Source: Candidatus Gastranaerophilales bacterium (GTDB lineage Bacteria > Cyanobacteriota > Vampirovibrionia > Gastranaerophilales > Gastranaerophilaceae). Taken from it: DNA of 62,867 nt. The notes beneath the pieces were generated by a model, which ran no database searches, was not told the origin of the DNA, and was given only the letters and a program-made list of their open reading frames with translations. Of the stretch, positions 1 to 8,229 are shown piece after piece. Made by a program: the position numbers and the translations under genes. Positions within the stretch are counted from its first letter, which is position 1; each line of letters begins with the position of its first letter. Location of the stretch: the NCBI GenBank assembly GCA_910588555.1, contig CAJUPC010000008.1:1-62867 (forward strand), written 5' to 3'.

Positions 1-2
1 CA

Positions 3-218
3 AGTTTTGAACAATATTTTTATAAAAATGTTGGTAAACAACTCCGATATTATAGGGAACTTAGAGGCTTTACTCAAGAAAAATTGTCGGAGATATTAGG
101 CATGAATGATAAATATATTGGGCATGTAGAGCGTTGCGAAAGAAAAATAAGTACTAAAATGCTAATTCAAATTATGGAATTTTTCCAAATTAAACCCAGA
201 GATTTTTTTAATTTTTAA
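3..218 (+). CDS. XRE-family HTH regulator, 5' end outside window
   Basis: An open frame enters from the left edge and ends at TAA 216-218 after about 71 codons. The visible protein has a compact Cro/CI-type fold pattern: a first helix ending RGFTQEKLSE, a turn, then NDKYIGHVERCER, which matches the recognition helix and following 'E-R' of XRE regulators, and a final helix with MLIQIMEFF. No other domain follows, so it is probably a small stand-alone DNA-binding regulator. Its start, promoter and target are outside the window or unknown. Confidence 0.75.
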   Translation, partial: SFEQYFYKNVGKQLRYYRELRGFTQEKLSEILGMNDKYIGHVERCERKISTKMLIQIMEFFQIKPRDFFNF

Positions 219-224
219 TTGTAG

Positions 225-244
225 GTCGGGATTGCTATCCCGAC
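225..244. repeat. Short palindromic hairpin
   Basis: GTCGGGA, six loop bases, TCCCGAC: a perfect 7-bp stem seven bases after the stop codon of the HTH gene. It is not followed by a T-run, so it is a weak terminator at best. Similar GC-rich hairpins based on TCGGGA or GTCGGC occur at 2353-2372 and 33894-33908, so it may be one of a dispersed small-palindrome family. Confidence 0.5.
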
Positions 245-361
245 AAAAATATTCTCAAAAGACAAATATACTTTTTTAGTTTCCGATTATCATCTGTATA
301 AAGGATTAAAACCTTTTGAAAATACGTCATAATGTAATTGTGTAAAATCGGGAGTGGTCTT

Positions 362-574
362 ATGGAAAGTGTGTTTTATCCTCAAAATAACGGAGAAATT
401 TCGGAATCTGTTACTCAGAATTGGACAGAACAGGCATTGGAATGCTATTCTATCAAATGCGATTGTTCAAAATGCTCACTAAGAAACGGTGGCTATTCAT
501 TTAAATGTCAAATGCCAAAAGTTATCGACATATTAATTAACGTCGCAGGACATCCGAAAATGTTTGCTGTATAA
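362..574 (+). CDS. Small cysteine-rich protein, unknown function
   Basis: A 70-aa protein. The frame is open from 338, but ATG 362 is preceded at the right distance by GGGAGTGG, so I chose it. The centre contains C-x-C-x2-C (CDCSKC) and a further Cys 13 residues on (KCQMPK), a set that could bind a metal ion or an Fe-S cluster. No signal peptide or membrane segment is visible. The C-terminal half (VIDILINVAGHP) looks like an amphipathic helix. I do not recognise the family. It lies just before the TolC-type gene, whose -10 hexamer overlaps this stop codon. Confidence 0.6.
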   Translation: MESVFYPQNNGEISESVTQNWTEQALECYSIKCDCSKCSLRNGGYSFKCQMPKVIDILINVAGHPKMFAV

Positions 575-575
575 T
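570..575 (+). promoter_or_regulatory. -10 hexamer for leaderless tolC-like mRNA
   Basis: TATAAT lies eight bases before the ATG at 584, with no Shine-Dalgarno sequence between. Transcription from it would start at or next to the start codon. A weak -35 candidate (AGGACA, 547-552) sits 17 bp upstream. The hexamer overlaps the TAA stop of the preceding small gene. Confidence 0.5.
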
Positions 576-583
576 ATATTTGT

Positions 584-1849
584 ATGAAAAAGATATTTAT
601 ACTTGCGATTACCCTGATAAGTGTAACATTACCTTCAAATGCAGAAATAATAAGGATTTCGGCAGATGATGCGGTTCATCTTGCGCTTAAACATAACCTT
701 GTTTTACAGGCAAAACGCAAAGAAATTGATATTTTGAAGCAGGAAGTTAAAATGGCAAACGCACTTAAAAATCCTCAGCTTCAGTCTAATGTTCTTATGG
801 GTTCTATTGCGCGGACAAATTCAAGTCAGGCAGGTATCGCTGTTCCGGTTGAAATTGCCAAAAGAGGCGTGAGAAAAAAGGCCGCTATTGCTAAATTAAA
901 CCTTCTTGAAAATAAAATTAAACAAGAAGAGTTGAACCTTAAAATTGATGTAATGAGTGCTTATTTTGACGTAGTTTATATGAAAACAGTTGTTTCTATC
1001 TTAGAACAAAGAGGCGAGTTGTTTAAAGATATGATACTTTTGGCTGATAACAAACCGAAAAATTCAAAAAACTACGAGATTGAAAAGCTTCAATCAGATA
1101 TGAAGTATAAAAAACAAATTATTTCATTGAATAAAGCAAAAGCAGACCTTTTATATGCACAATTTCATCTAAATAATGTTTTAAATCTTGAAGATACGAC
1201 AAACATGTATGACGTAAGAGAAACATCTTTGTTTCAGGAGCACATAACACTTTTGGAGCTTCAACTTCCGGATTACAAGACAGTAGAAGATGTTGCAATG
1301 AAATACAGCTATTCTCTGAGAATTTCTGATGATAACATTGTACAATCAAGAGCCGAACTTTCTGAGGCAAGACATAAAGTTATTCCCGATATGGTTCTTG
1401 CAGGCGGATATGCGTTTTCGGGCGACGGAAAAACTGAGGGTGCCTTTGTTGGCGGAAGTTTAGATATTCCTTTATTGTATTCATACAGACCCGAAATTAA
1501 TCGTGCAAAAATCGTTCTTGAAAGAGCGCATATTGACAGATTGTCTTTTGAAAACAAATTAAAATATGCGTTGAAACAGGATTATAACCGATTTAAATAT
1601 GCTAAAGAAAACATGAATTATTACAAAGATATCTTGAAAGATTCCGAAGCAATATTGAATATGTCGCGCGAAAGATATGTGAAGGGGCAGACAGCTTTGT
1701 TAAACGTGTTTATTAATGAAAACGCTCACAAAGAAATTCTAAATGAATACATAAATGCAATGCAGGTTTATTACCGTGCATACCTGGATTTAATGCACAA
1801 TATGGGTCATGACATATTGCTTGACGAAAGCGTATTTGAAGATATCTAA
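584..1849 (+). CDS. TolC-family outer-membrane efflux protein
   Basis: A 421-aa protein. Residues 1-20 are a signal peptide ending PSNA. The mature part starts with the family's opening pattern (ISADDAVHLALKHNLVLQAKRKEI) and is almost entirely alpha-helical with two internally similar halves, as in TolC/OEP proteins, which form trimeric outer-membrane channels with a periplasmic helical barrel. The length fits the family (about 420-480). The glycine-rich stretch near residues 268-290 (GGYAFSGDGKT...GGSLDIP) fits the second beta-barrel strand pair. No inner-membrane pump or adaptor gene is adjacent, so its export substrate cannot be told; CusC/CzcC-type metal efflux is one option. Confidence 0.85.
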   Translation: MKKIFILAITLISVTLPSNAEIIRISADDAVHLALKHNLVLQAKRKEIDILKQEVKMANALKNPQLQSNVLMGSIARTNSSQAGIAVPVEIAKRGVRKKAAIAKLNLLENKIKQEELNLKIDVMSAYFDVVYMKTVVSILEQRGELFKDMILLADNKPKNSKNYEIEKLQSDMKYKKQIISLNKAKADLLYAQFHLNNVLNLEDTTNMYDVRETSLFQEHITLLELQLPDYKTVEDVAMKYSYSLRISDDNIVQSRAELSEARHKVIPDMVLAGGYAFSGDGKTEGAFVGGSLDIPLLYSYRPEINRAKIVLERAHIDRLSFENKLKYALKQDYNRFKYAKENMNYYKDILKDSEAILNMSRERYVKGQTALLNVFINENAHKEILNEYINAMQVYYRAYLDLMHNMGHDILLDESVFEDI

Positions 1850-1850
1850 A

Positions 1851-2288
1851 TTATTTTCCTGTTGAGCCAAAACCGCCTGCACCGCGTACTGTTTCAGTCA
1901 ATTCAACGGCAACTTTAATTTCTGCCTGTTCAACGCGTGCGATAATCATTTGTGCAATTCTTTCATCAGGCTGAATAGTGTATGTTTCGTTGGAAATATT
2001 CACGACAGGCACACAAACCTCTCCTCTGTAATCTTCATCAATTGTTCCAACGCAATTAATCAATGTAATTCCGTGTTTGATTGAAAGTCCCGAACGCGGT
2101 CTTATCTGCGCTTCATAACCGTGTTCAAGTTCAATTTTCAAACCTGTAGGCACCAAAGCTCTTTCAAGCGGTTTAAGAGTAATAGGTTCAGATATTGCGG
2201 CACACAAGTCCATTCCTGCAGCGCCTTCCGTTTTGTATTCCGGCAAAAATTTGTTATGAGGTAACCTTTCAATCTTTAATACAGTCAT
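1851..2288 (-). CDS. dut: dUTP diphosphatase
   Basis: A 145-aa protein with the five motifs of trimeric dUTPases in order: AGMDLCA, RPRSGLS, GTIDEDYRGE (catalytic Asp and base-binding region), RIAQMII, and the flexible C-terminal arm RGAGGFGSTG. The enzyme hydrolyses dUTP to dUMP and pyrophosphate, keeping uracil out of DNA and supplying dTMP synthesis. The ATG follows AAAAGGAG at good spacing, with TATAAT further upstream. It converges on the TolC-type gene; the two stop codons are one base apart. Confidence 0.95.
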   Translation of the reverse strand: MTVLKIERLPHNKFLPEYKTEGAAGMDLCAAISEPITLKPLERALVPTGLKIELEHGYEAQIRPRSGLSIKHGITLINCVGTIDEDYRGEVCVPVVNISNETYTIQPDERIAQMIIARVEQAEIKVAVELTETVRGAGGFGSTGK

Positions 2289-2337
2289 ATAATCTCCTTT
2301 TAGAAAGATTATAACATGAAATGTTTAACCCCTGCAA

Positions 2338-2372
2338 ATTATTCCTAAATAAATCGGGACATAAGTCCCGAT
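2338..2372 (-). terminator. Intrinsic terminator after the secreted-protein gene
   Basis: ATCGGGAC-ATAA-GTCCCGAT forms a perfect 8-bp stem at 2353-2372. Read on the minus strand it is followed by TTTATTTAGG, a T-rich tail. It sits just past the stop codon of the gene at 2376-2897. Confidence 0.6.
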
Positions 2373-2375
2373 ATA

Positions 2376-2897
2376 TTAATCTATTTTATATTTTGGAGCT
2401 GTCTTATTAACCATTTCCATATATTTTTTATTATATTTTTCAGCAAATTCTACTGCTGATTTTCTTGCTCCCGCATGGTCTCCATTTTCGCTGTCATAAA
2501 ATCTTCTCGAATAATCAAACCTGTCTAAACCTTTTTTACCCTTATAAAAAAAGATAGTATTATATTCATAGCAATTATTTGCTGACAACAAATAGCCTAC
2601 CATTCCTGCGTCAGGATAGACCAAAACAGAGGCTCCGGGATGTTCAGATTGAATTAGGTGCGCAAATTCTGCAGCTGCTTCTGTTGCGTTTGTTTTATCA
2701 GGCAAATTTTGAATATTAATTCGTGTATGCCAATTTTCTATATTTTCGTCTTTTAAGTAATAATTATAATTCTTTGTTTTACTTTCAGGGTTTGAAAGAT
2801 GATAAGTTTCATCGTCAAATTTAATTTTGTTCTCCATTGCCGCTCCTGTTAATTGTGTCATACTAATTAAAAATAATAATATTAGCCATTTTTTCAT
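2376..2897 (-). CDS. Secreted protein of unknown function
   Basis: A 173-aa protein with a clear signal peptide (MKKWLILLFLISMTQLTGA). The mature part is rich in Tyr, Asn, Asp and Lys, with a short beta/alpha pattern (RINIQNLPD, ATEAAAEFAHLIQ, VLVYPDAGMVGYLLS, TIFFYKGKKG) and no membrane segment or Cys pair. It ends in a helical stretch (KSAVEFAEKYNKKYMEMVNK). I do not recognise the family. It is most likely a periplasmic or surface protein, transcribed alone and ended by the hairpin at 2338-2372. Confidence 0.7.
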   Translation of the reverse strand: MKKWLILLFLISMTQLTGAAMENKIKFDDETYHLSNPESKTKNYNYYLKDENIENWHTRINIQNLPDKTNATEAAAEFAHLIQSEHPGASVLVYPDAGMVGYLLSANNCYEYNTIFFYKGKKGLDRFDYSRRFYDSENGDHAGARKSAVEFAEKYNKKYMEMVNKTAPKYKID

Positions 2898-2956
2898 AAA
2901 GATGTTCCCTTTCTACAAAAATTATTAGCCTTAAGTGTAAATAAATCTATTACCCG

Positions 2957-2986
2957 TTGCGCTAATAGATAGTTTTCGTGTATAAT
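2957..2986 (+). promoter_or_regulatory. Promoter of rfbCBD
   Basis: TTGCGC (2957-2962), an 18-bp spacer, then TATAAT (2981-2986). Start would be near 2993, giving a short leader that holds the SD AGGAG before the rfbC ATG at 3008. Confidence 0.6.
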
Positions 2987-3007
2987 ACTTTTTATAGGAG
3001 AGAAAAA

Positions 3008-3562
3008 ATGCCGTTCGAATTTATTCCTCAAAGTATTAAAGATGTTATATTAATTAAACCCAAAATTTTTGGTGATAACAGAGGATTTTTTATGGAAACT
3101 TATAAAAAATCTGATTTTCAAAATAACGGAATTGATGTTGAATTTAATCAGGATAACCATTCAAAATCTACAGCACATGTTTTGAGGGGTTTGCATTATC
3201 AACAGGCACCGTTCAGTCAAGCCAAACTTGTAAGGTGCGGCAGAGGCAGAATTTATGATGTTGCCGTCGATATAAGACCCGGTTCAGAGACATTTGGTAA
3301 ATATGTCAAAGTTGAACTGTCAGAAGAAAATAAATATATGCTTTATATTCCGGAAGGATTTGCTCACGGATTTGTAGTACTGTCTGAAGAGGCAGAACTT
3401 CTCTATAAAGCAAGCGGAGAGTATAATCCGCAGGCAGACAGAGGTATTCTCTGGTGCGACAAAGATATTAATATAGATTGGGAAATTGATTTTGAGCCGA
3501 TTTTATCTGAAAAAGACAAAAATCAGCCAGAATTGCAAAGTGTTCTTGACCTAAAAAAATAA
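3008..3562 (+). CDS. rfbC: dTDP-4-dehydrorhamnose 3,5-epimerase
   Basis: A 184-aa cupin enzyme that epimerises C3 and C5 of dTDP-4-keto-6-deoxyglucose, the third step of dTDP-L-rhamnose synthesis. Visible family marks: RGFFMETYK, the catalytic-His segment RGLHYQ, the QAKLVRC and DVAVDIR strands, and GFAHGFVVLSEEAELLYK with the active-site Tyr region. The frame is open ten codons further upstream, but ATG 3008 has AGGAG at the right distance and matches the normal N-terminus (MPFEF). First gene of rfbC-rfbB-rfbD, with 17 bp to the next gene. Confidence 0.95.
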   Translation: MPFEFIPQSIKDVILIKPKIFGDNRGFFMETYKKSDFQNNGIDVEFNQDNHSKSTAHVLRGLHYQQAPFSQAKLVRCGRGRIYDVAVDIRPGSETFGKYVKVELSEENKYMLYIPEGFAHGFVVLSEEAELLYKASGEYNPQADRGILWCDKDINIDWEIDFEPILSEKDKNQPELQSVLDLKK

Positions 3563-3579
3563 AAAAAAGGAGAACTAAA

Positions 3580-4560
3580 ATGACAAAAGTATTAGTCACA
3601 GGCGGTGCAGGATTTATAGGAAGCTGTTTTGTAAGAAGAATGTTAAGTGAACATCCGAATTATGAAATTATTAATTTAGACGCGTTGACTTATTGTGGTA
3701 ACATTGAAAATTTGGATGATGTAAAAGACAATCCTAACTATAAATTTGTACATGGAAATATCTGTGACAGAAAACTTGTCAGGGATTTAGTTTCGAATGT
3801 AGACTGCGTTGTAAACTTTGCCGCAGAATCACATGTAGATAATTCAATTAAACACCCTGAAATTTTTGTGGAAACAAATGTTCAAGGTACTTTGAACCTT
3901 TTACAGGCTTCAAAAGAGTTTGCAGTAGAAAGATATTTACAGGTTTCAACCGATGAAGTTTATGGGACACTTGGTAAAACAGGCTATTTCAAGGAAACTA
4001 CTCCGCTAGCTCCAAACAGTCCTTATTCTGCCTCAAAAGCTTCGGCAGACATGTTAGTAAGAGCTTATTACGAAACCTATAAAATGCCCGTATTGACAAC
4101 AAGATGTTCAAACAACTACGGACCTTACCAGTATCCTGAAAAGCTTATTCCTTTCTTTATTTCACAGCTTTTGAAAGGTGAAAAAGTTCCCGTATACGGC
4201 GACGGTTTAAATGTTCGCGACTGGTTATACGTTTATGACCACTGCGCTGCAATTGATACTGTTCTTCACAAAGGCAGAGTCGGCGAAGTTTATAACGTGG
4301 GCGGACACAACGAAAAAACAAATATGGAAATTACACACCTCATTCTTGACGCAATGGGTAAAGACGAAAGCTCTATCAGATATGTTGAAGACAGATTGGG
4401 ACATGACAGACGTTATGCAATATGCAACGATAAAATTCAATCTGAACTCGGATGGGAACCATCAGTAACATTTGAAGAAGGTATAAAACTTACTATTGAT
4501 TGGTATCTGAATAACCAAAACTGGATGAAGAGTATAGAAGCTAAAAAACTTGCGGTTTAA
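3580..4560 (+). CDS. rfbB: dTDP-glucose 4,6-dehydratase
   Basis: A 326-aa extended SDR enzyme converting dTDP-glucose to dTDP-4-keto-6-deoxyglucose with bound NAD. The Rossmann motif is TGGAGFIGS at residues 7-15. The catalytic pattern STDEVYG (Thr, Asp, Glu) is followed by YSASKAS (YxxxK). RCSNNYGPYQYPEKLIP and GDGLNVRDWLYV are the nucleotide-sugar-binding segments typical of RmlB. Length is slightly under the usual 330-360. AAGGAG precedes the ATG. It lies between rfbC and rfbD in the same operon. Confidence 0.96.
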   Translation: MTKVLVTGGAGFIGSCFVRRMLSEHPNYEIINLDALTYCGNIENLDDVKDNPNYKFVHGNICDRKLVRDLVSNVDCVVNFAAESHVDNSIKHPEIFVETNVQGTLNLLQASKEFAVERYLQVSTDEVYGTLGKTGYFKETTPLAPNSPYSASKASADMLVRAYYETYKMPVLTTRCSNNYGPYQYPEKLIPFFISQLLKGEKVPVYGDGLNVRDWLYVYDHCAAIDTVLHKGRVGEVYNVGGHNEKTNMEITHLILDAMGKDESSIRYVEDRLGHDRRYAICNDKIQSELGWEPSVTFEEGIKLTIDWYLNNQNWMKSIEAKKLAV

Positions 4561-4582
4561 GTACTGTTGGAAGGAAGTATAA

Positions 4583-5401
4583 ATGAAAATATTAGTCACA
4601 GGTGCAAACGGAATGCTCGGGCAAGATTTGTGCCCCATACTGGAAGATGTCGGCGCTTTTGTTATAGAAACTGATGTGGACACACTTGATATTACAAATG
4701 CTGAACAGGTTAAAGAGGTTCTGTCAGATATCAGACCCGATATGGTTATACATTGCGCTGCATACACTAATGTCGACAAAGCCGAAGAGGATTTGAAGAC
4801 AGCAGAATTAATTAACGTAAACGGCACTGAAAATATTGCAGAAGCTTGCGGCAAACTCGGAATAACTCTCGTTTATATTTCAACAGATTATGTTTTTGAC
4901 GGAGAAGGCGTTGAACCTTACACCACAGAGGACATGCCGAACCCTATAAATAACTATGGCATGACAAAATACGAAGGCGAAGAAGCTGTAAGAAGTCTTT
5001 GTGAAAAACATTACATTGCGCGTACAAGCTGGCTTTACGGTCATCACGGCAAAAATTTTGTCGAAACAATGTTAAGTCTTGCAGACAAGCCCGAATTAAA
5101 AGTTGTTGACGATCAGGTCGGCTGCCCGACCTGGACCGTTGAACTTGCTAACGGAATTATAAAACTGTTTTCAAAACCTTACGGAACATATCATGTTTGT
5201 GGTTCAGGCTTTACAAGCTGGTACGGGTTTGCAAAAGAAATTTTTGAACAGTCAGGTCTGAATGTTAATTTACATGCCTGCACAACCGATGAATTTCCGC
5301 GACCTGCGCGCCGTCCTAAATTCAGTGTAATGGATAACGGCGGAATTTGCAGAAACTGGCAGGCTGCGTTGCACGATTATTTGGAACTTAGAAACGATTA
5401 A
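4583..5401 (+). CDS. rfbD: dTDP-4-dehydrorhamnose reductase
   Basis: A 272-aa SDR enzyme making the last step to dTDP-L-rhamnose with NAD(P)H. It has the nucleotide-binding motif TGANGMLGQDL at the N-terminus, HCAAYTNVDKAE, ISTDYVFDG and the YGMTKYEGE (YxxxK) catalytic pair, followed by DDQVGCPTWT, all characteristic of RmlD. AAGGAAG lies before the ATG. It closes the rfbCBD run; rfbA is about 1.9 kb downstream behind its own promoter. Confidence 0.95.
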   Translation: MKILVTGANGMLGQDLCPILEDVGAFVIETDVDTLDITNAEQVKEVLSDIRPDMVIHCAAYTNVDKAEEDLKTAELINVNGTENIAEACGKLGITLVYISTDYVFDGEGVEPYTTEDMPNPINNYGMTKYEGEEAVRSLCEKHYIARTSWLYGHHGKNFVETMLSLADKPELKVVDDQVGCPTWTVELANGIIKLFSKPYGTYHVCGSGFTSWYGFAKEIFEQSGLNVNLHACTTDEFPRPARRPKFSVMDNGGICRNWQAALHDYLELRND

Positions 5402-5444
5402 GATATCATTTACTGTCAAATCATAATTATAAATATTTTTATAG

Positions 5445-5450
5445 TATAAT
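5445..5450 (+). promoter_or_regulatory. -10 hexamer for leaderless ABC-F mRNA
   Basis: TATAAT ends nine bases before the ATG at 5460, and no SD is present between them. No good -35 is visible at 16-18 bp. The spacing puts the transcript start at or within two bases of the start codon. Confidence 0.5.
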
Positions 5451-5459
5451 AAAAATATT

Positions 5460-7073
5460 ATGATAACAACGAATAAATTAACCGTGCGTTTCGGTTCACA
5501 AACCCTTTTTGAAAACGTAAGCATAAAATTTACCCCCGGAAACTGTTACGGCGTTATTGGCGCTAACGGAGCAGGAAAAAGTACTCTGTTAAAAGTGATT
5601 TCTGGCGATATTGAACCCACTTCCGGTGAAGTTCATATCTCTAAAGGCCAAAGAATTGCTGTTTTGCGTCAGGACCACTTTGCATTTGATGATTATAAAG
5701 TTATTGACACCGTTATTATGGGTCACAAAAAACTTTACGACATAATGCAGGAACGCGACGCATTGTATGCTAAACCCGATTTTAACGACGAAGACGGGAT
5801 TAAAGTTGCACATCTTGAAGAGCAGTTTGCAGAACTTGACGGCTGGCAGGCTGAGGCTATGGCAGCATCGCTGTTATCTGATTTGGGAATTTCCGATGAA
5901 CTTCATTACCAGCAAATGAGTGAACTTGCCGGAAGTGAAAAAGTTCGCGTACTTCTTGCACAGGCTCTTTTTGGAAACCCTGATATCCTGCTTCTTGACG
6001 AACCTACAAACCACCTTGATTTGAACACTATTGCCTGGCTTGAAGAATTTTTGATTGATTTTCAAAACCTTGTAATCGTTGTTTCACACGACAGAAAATT
6101 TCTTGATAATGTCTGTACGCATATGGCAGATATTGATTACAAAAATATTCAGCTTTATACGGGTAATTACTCGTTCTGGTCGCAGGCAAGCCAGTTAATC
6201 CAAAAACAAAAAGAAGAACAAAACAAGAAAACCGAAGAAAAAATGGAAGAATTGAAAGCGTTTATTGCCAGATTTAGTGCAAATGCTTCCAAAGCAAAAC
6301 AGGCAACTTCAAGAAAAAATATGCTTGATAAACTGTCGCTTGAAGAAATCAAACCATCTTCTCGCCAGTATCCTCGTATAAGATTTACTTACAACAAAAT
6401 CCCCGGAAAAGATGTTTTAAGCGTTAAAAACTTAAACAAAACTGTTGACGGTGAACTTCTTATAAAGAATTTAAGTTTTGAAATTAATCAGGGTGAAAAA
6501 GTTGCTTTTATTGCACGTGACCCGTTTATTCTTTCCAACCTTTTTGATATTTTGGAAGACCGTGTCAAACCTGACAGCGGCGAAGTAAACTGGGGTGTAA
6601 CTGCAACTCATTCATACTTCCCTAAAGACAACAATTTTTATTTTGAAAACAATTTAAATATAATGCAATGGCTTGCGCAGTATTCACCTGACCAGCACGT
6701 AAACTTTTTGCGCGGCTATCTTGGCAGAATGCTTTTTACAGGCGACGATGCTGATAAAAAGGTGAATGTATTGTCAGGCGGTGAGAAAGTGCGCTGTCTG
6801 TTTGCAAAAATGATGATTGCCGAAGCGAACGTAATGATATTGGATGAACCTACAAACCACCTTGATTTGGAAAGCATAACGGCGTTGAACAATGCTTTGA
6901 TTGACTTCCCCGGAACCATATTGTTTACATCTCAGGATTATCAATTAATACAAACAGTAGCTGACAGAATAATTGAGATTTCGCCAAAAGGCTACATAAA
7001 TATGCGTAACAAATACGATGAATATTTAAAAAACCCTGTTGTTATTTCCAAACAAAAAGAGTTGTATAAATAA
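5460..7073 (+). CDS. ABC-F family ATPase (YbiT/YkpA-like) with a degenerate second site
   Basis: A 537-aa protein with two ABC domains, no membrane segment, and the linker helix pair of ABC-F proteins at about 240-300 (QKEEQNKKTEEKMEELKAF), which act on ribosomes. Domain 1 has Walker A GANGAGKST, Walker B ILLLDEPTNHLD and the switch SHDRKF, but its signature reads LAGSEK rather than LSGGE. Domain 2 has an intact signature LSGGEKVR and Walker B VMILDEPTNHLD, yet its Walker A position reads ARDPFILS and its switch His is Gln (TSQDYQ). So one composite ATP site is complete and the other has lost elements contributed by both halves. The family is clear; the exact role (translation factor or resistance) is not. 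No SD; start set by the -10 position. Confidence 0.88.
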   Translation: MITTNKLTVRFGSQTLFENVSIKFTPGNCYGVIGANGAGKSTLLKVISGDIEPTSGEVHISKGQRIAVLRQDHFAFDDYKVIDTVIMGHKKLYDIMQERDALYAKPDFNDEDGIKVAHLEEQFAELDGWQAEAMAASLLSDLGISDELHYQQMSELAGSEKVRVLLAQALFGNPDILLLDEPTNHLDLNTIAWLEEFLIDFQNLVIVVSHDRKFLDNVCTHMADIDYKNIQLYTGNYSFWSQASQLIQKQKEEQNKKTEEKMEELKAFIARFSANASKAKQATSRKNMLDKLSLEEIKPSSRQYPRIRFTYNKIPGKDVLSVKNLNKTVDGELLIKNLSFEINQGEKVAFIARDPFILSNLFDILEDRVKPDSGEVNWGVTATHSYFPKDNNFYFENNLNIMQWLAQYSPDQHVNFLRGYLGRMLFTGDDADKKVNVLSGGEKVRCLFAKMMIAEANVMILDEPTNHLDLESITALNNALIDFPGTILFTSQDYQLIQTVADRIIEISPKGYINMRNKYDEYLKNPVVISKQKELYK

Positions 7074-7241
7074 CATATTGGTAAAATCGTCGTCGAGTTC
7101 ATTTTTAAACATTTTGCGTTTGACGGTTTTAAGCCGTATGCTTCGCTATTTTCGGCTGTTTCTTCAATATATAGTTCAACATTAAAATAGTTCTAAAATT
7201 TTGCAATTACTTTCTATATTAGGATTTCAGCAACTTTGGAC

Positions 7242-7271
7242 TTGCAAAATAATTATGTTTGACAATATAAT
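7242..7271 (+). promoter_or_regulatory. Promoter of rfbA
   Basis: TTGCAA (7242-7247), 18-bp spacer, TATAAT (7266-7271). The start would be near 7278, just ahead of AGGAG (7281-7285), so the leader is very short. The rest of the 7074-7285 gap shows no convincing gene. Confidence 0.65.
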
Positions 7272-7291
7272 TTAGAAAAAAGGAGATGTGT

Positions 7292-8167
7292 ATGAAAGGT
7301 ATTGTATTAGCAGGCGGTGCGGGAACTAGATTGTACCCTAGTACAATCGCTGTATCAAAACAGCTTTTGCCGATTTATGATAAACCAATGATTTATCACC
7401 CTATTTCAGTTTTAATGCTTGCAGGTATTAGAGAAATCCTTGTTATTTCTACGCCGGAGGATTTGCCAAATTTTAAAAGACTTTTAGGCGATGGAAGCCA
7501 ATTCGGAATTAAATTCTCATACAAAGAACAGCCATCACCTGACGGACTTGCGCAGGCTTTTATACTTGGTGAAGAGTTTATTGGTGATGACGATGTGGCA
7601 CTTGTTTTGGGCGATAATATTTTTTACGGAGGCGGATTTTCAGGTACTTTAAAACGCGTTGTCGAAAATACTAAGAATAACAAAGGCGCAACTGTCTTCG
7701 GATATTATGTAAAAGACCCTGAAAGATTTGGTGTAGTTGAATTTGATACTCAAGGAAAAGTTTTATCAATTGAAGAAAAACCGCAAAACCCAAAATCAAA
7801 TTACGCGGTTACAGGTCTTTACTTCTACGACAATAAAGTTGTAGAATATGCTAAAAATTTGAAGCCCTCTCCGCGAGGTGAGTTAGAGATTACTGATTTG
7901 AATAATATCTATTTTCGAAATTCCCAGCTTAATGTCGAAATTCTCGGACGAGGTTTTGCATGGCTTGATACGGGTACTCACCATTCACTGTTGCAGGCTG
8001 CGCAGTTTGTTAAAACAATTGAAGAAAATCAAGGTATAAAAATTGCGTGTCTTGAAGAAGTTGCTTATCGTATGGGATTTGTTACAAAAGATGATTTAAT
8101 TAAAATTGTTAATAAATATAAAAATAACGATTATTTCAACTATCTCAAAGATATGCTTAATAAATGA
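7292..8167 (+). CDS. rfbA: Glucose-1-phosphate thymidylyltransferase
   Basis: A 291-aa nucleotidyltransferase making dTDP-glucose from dTTP and glucose-1-phosphate, the first step of the rhamnose pathway. The N-terminal signature GIVLAGGAGTRLYP is followed by SKQLLPIYDKPMIYHP, then EQPSPDGLAQAF, LVLGDNIFYG and the C-terminal GRGFAWLDTGTH, all diagnostic of RmlA. Two in-frame ATGs lie six bases apart (7286, 7292); the second has AGGAG at correct spacing. It is split from rfbCBD by the ABC-F gene and has its own promoter. Confidence 0.96.
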   Translation: MKGIVLAGGAGTRLYPSTIAVSKQLLPIYDKPMIYHPISVLMLAGIREILVISTPEDLPNFKRLLGDGSQFGIKFSYKEQPSPDGLAQAFILGEEFIGDDDVALVLGDNIFYGGGFSGTLKRVVENTKNNKGATVFGYYVKDPERFGVVEFDTQGKVLSIEEKPQNPKSNYAVTGLYFYDNKVVEYAKNLKPSPRGELEITDLNNIYFRNSQLNVEILGRGFAWLDTGTHHSLLQAAQFVKTIEENQGIKIACLEEVAYRMGFVTKDDLIKIVNKYKNNDYFNYLKDMLNK

Positions 8168-8174
8168 TACAATC

Positions 8175-8203
8175 TTGTCATTATTTAAATTTTCACCTAT
8201 AAT
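8175..8203 (+). promoter_or_regulatory. Promoter of glyA
   Basis: TTGTCA (8175-8180), 17-bp spacer, TATAAT (8198-8203). A short leader with GAGAGGGTGGGA follows before ATG 8230. No glycine riboswitch fold is visible. Confidence 0.7.
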
Positions 8204-8229
8204 TTATTTAAAAAAGAGAGGGTGGGAAT

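Noticed and set aside
7074..7241. Possible regulatory RNA between the ABC-F gene and rfbA
   Set aside because: I saw only weak inverted repeats and a promoter for rfbA; no known riboswitch pattern.
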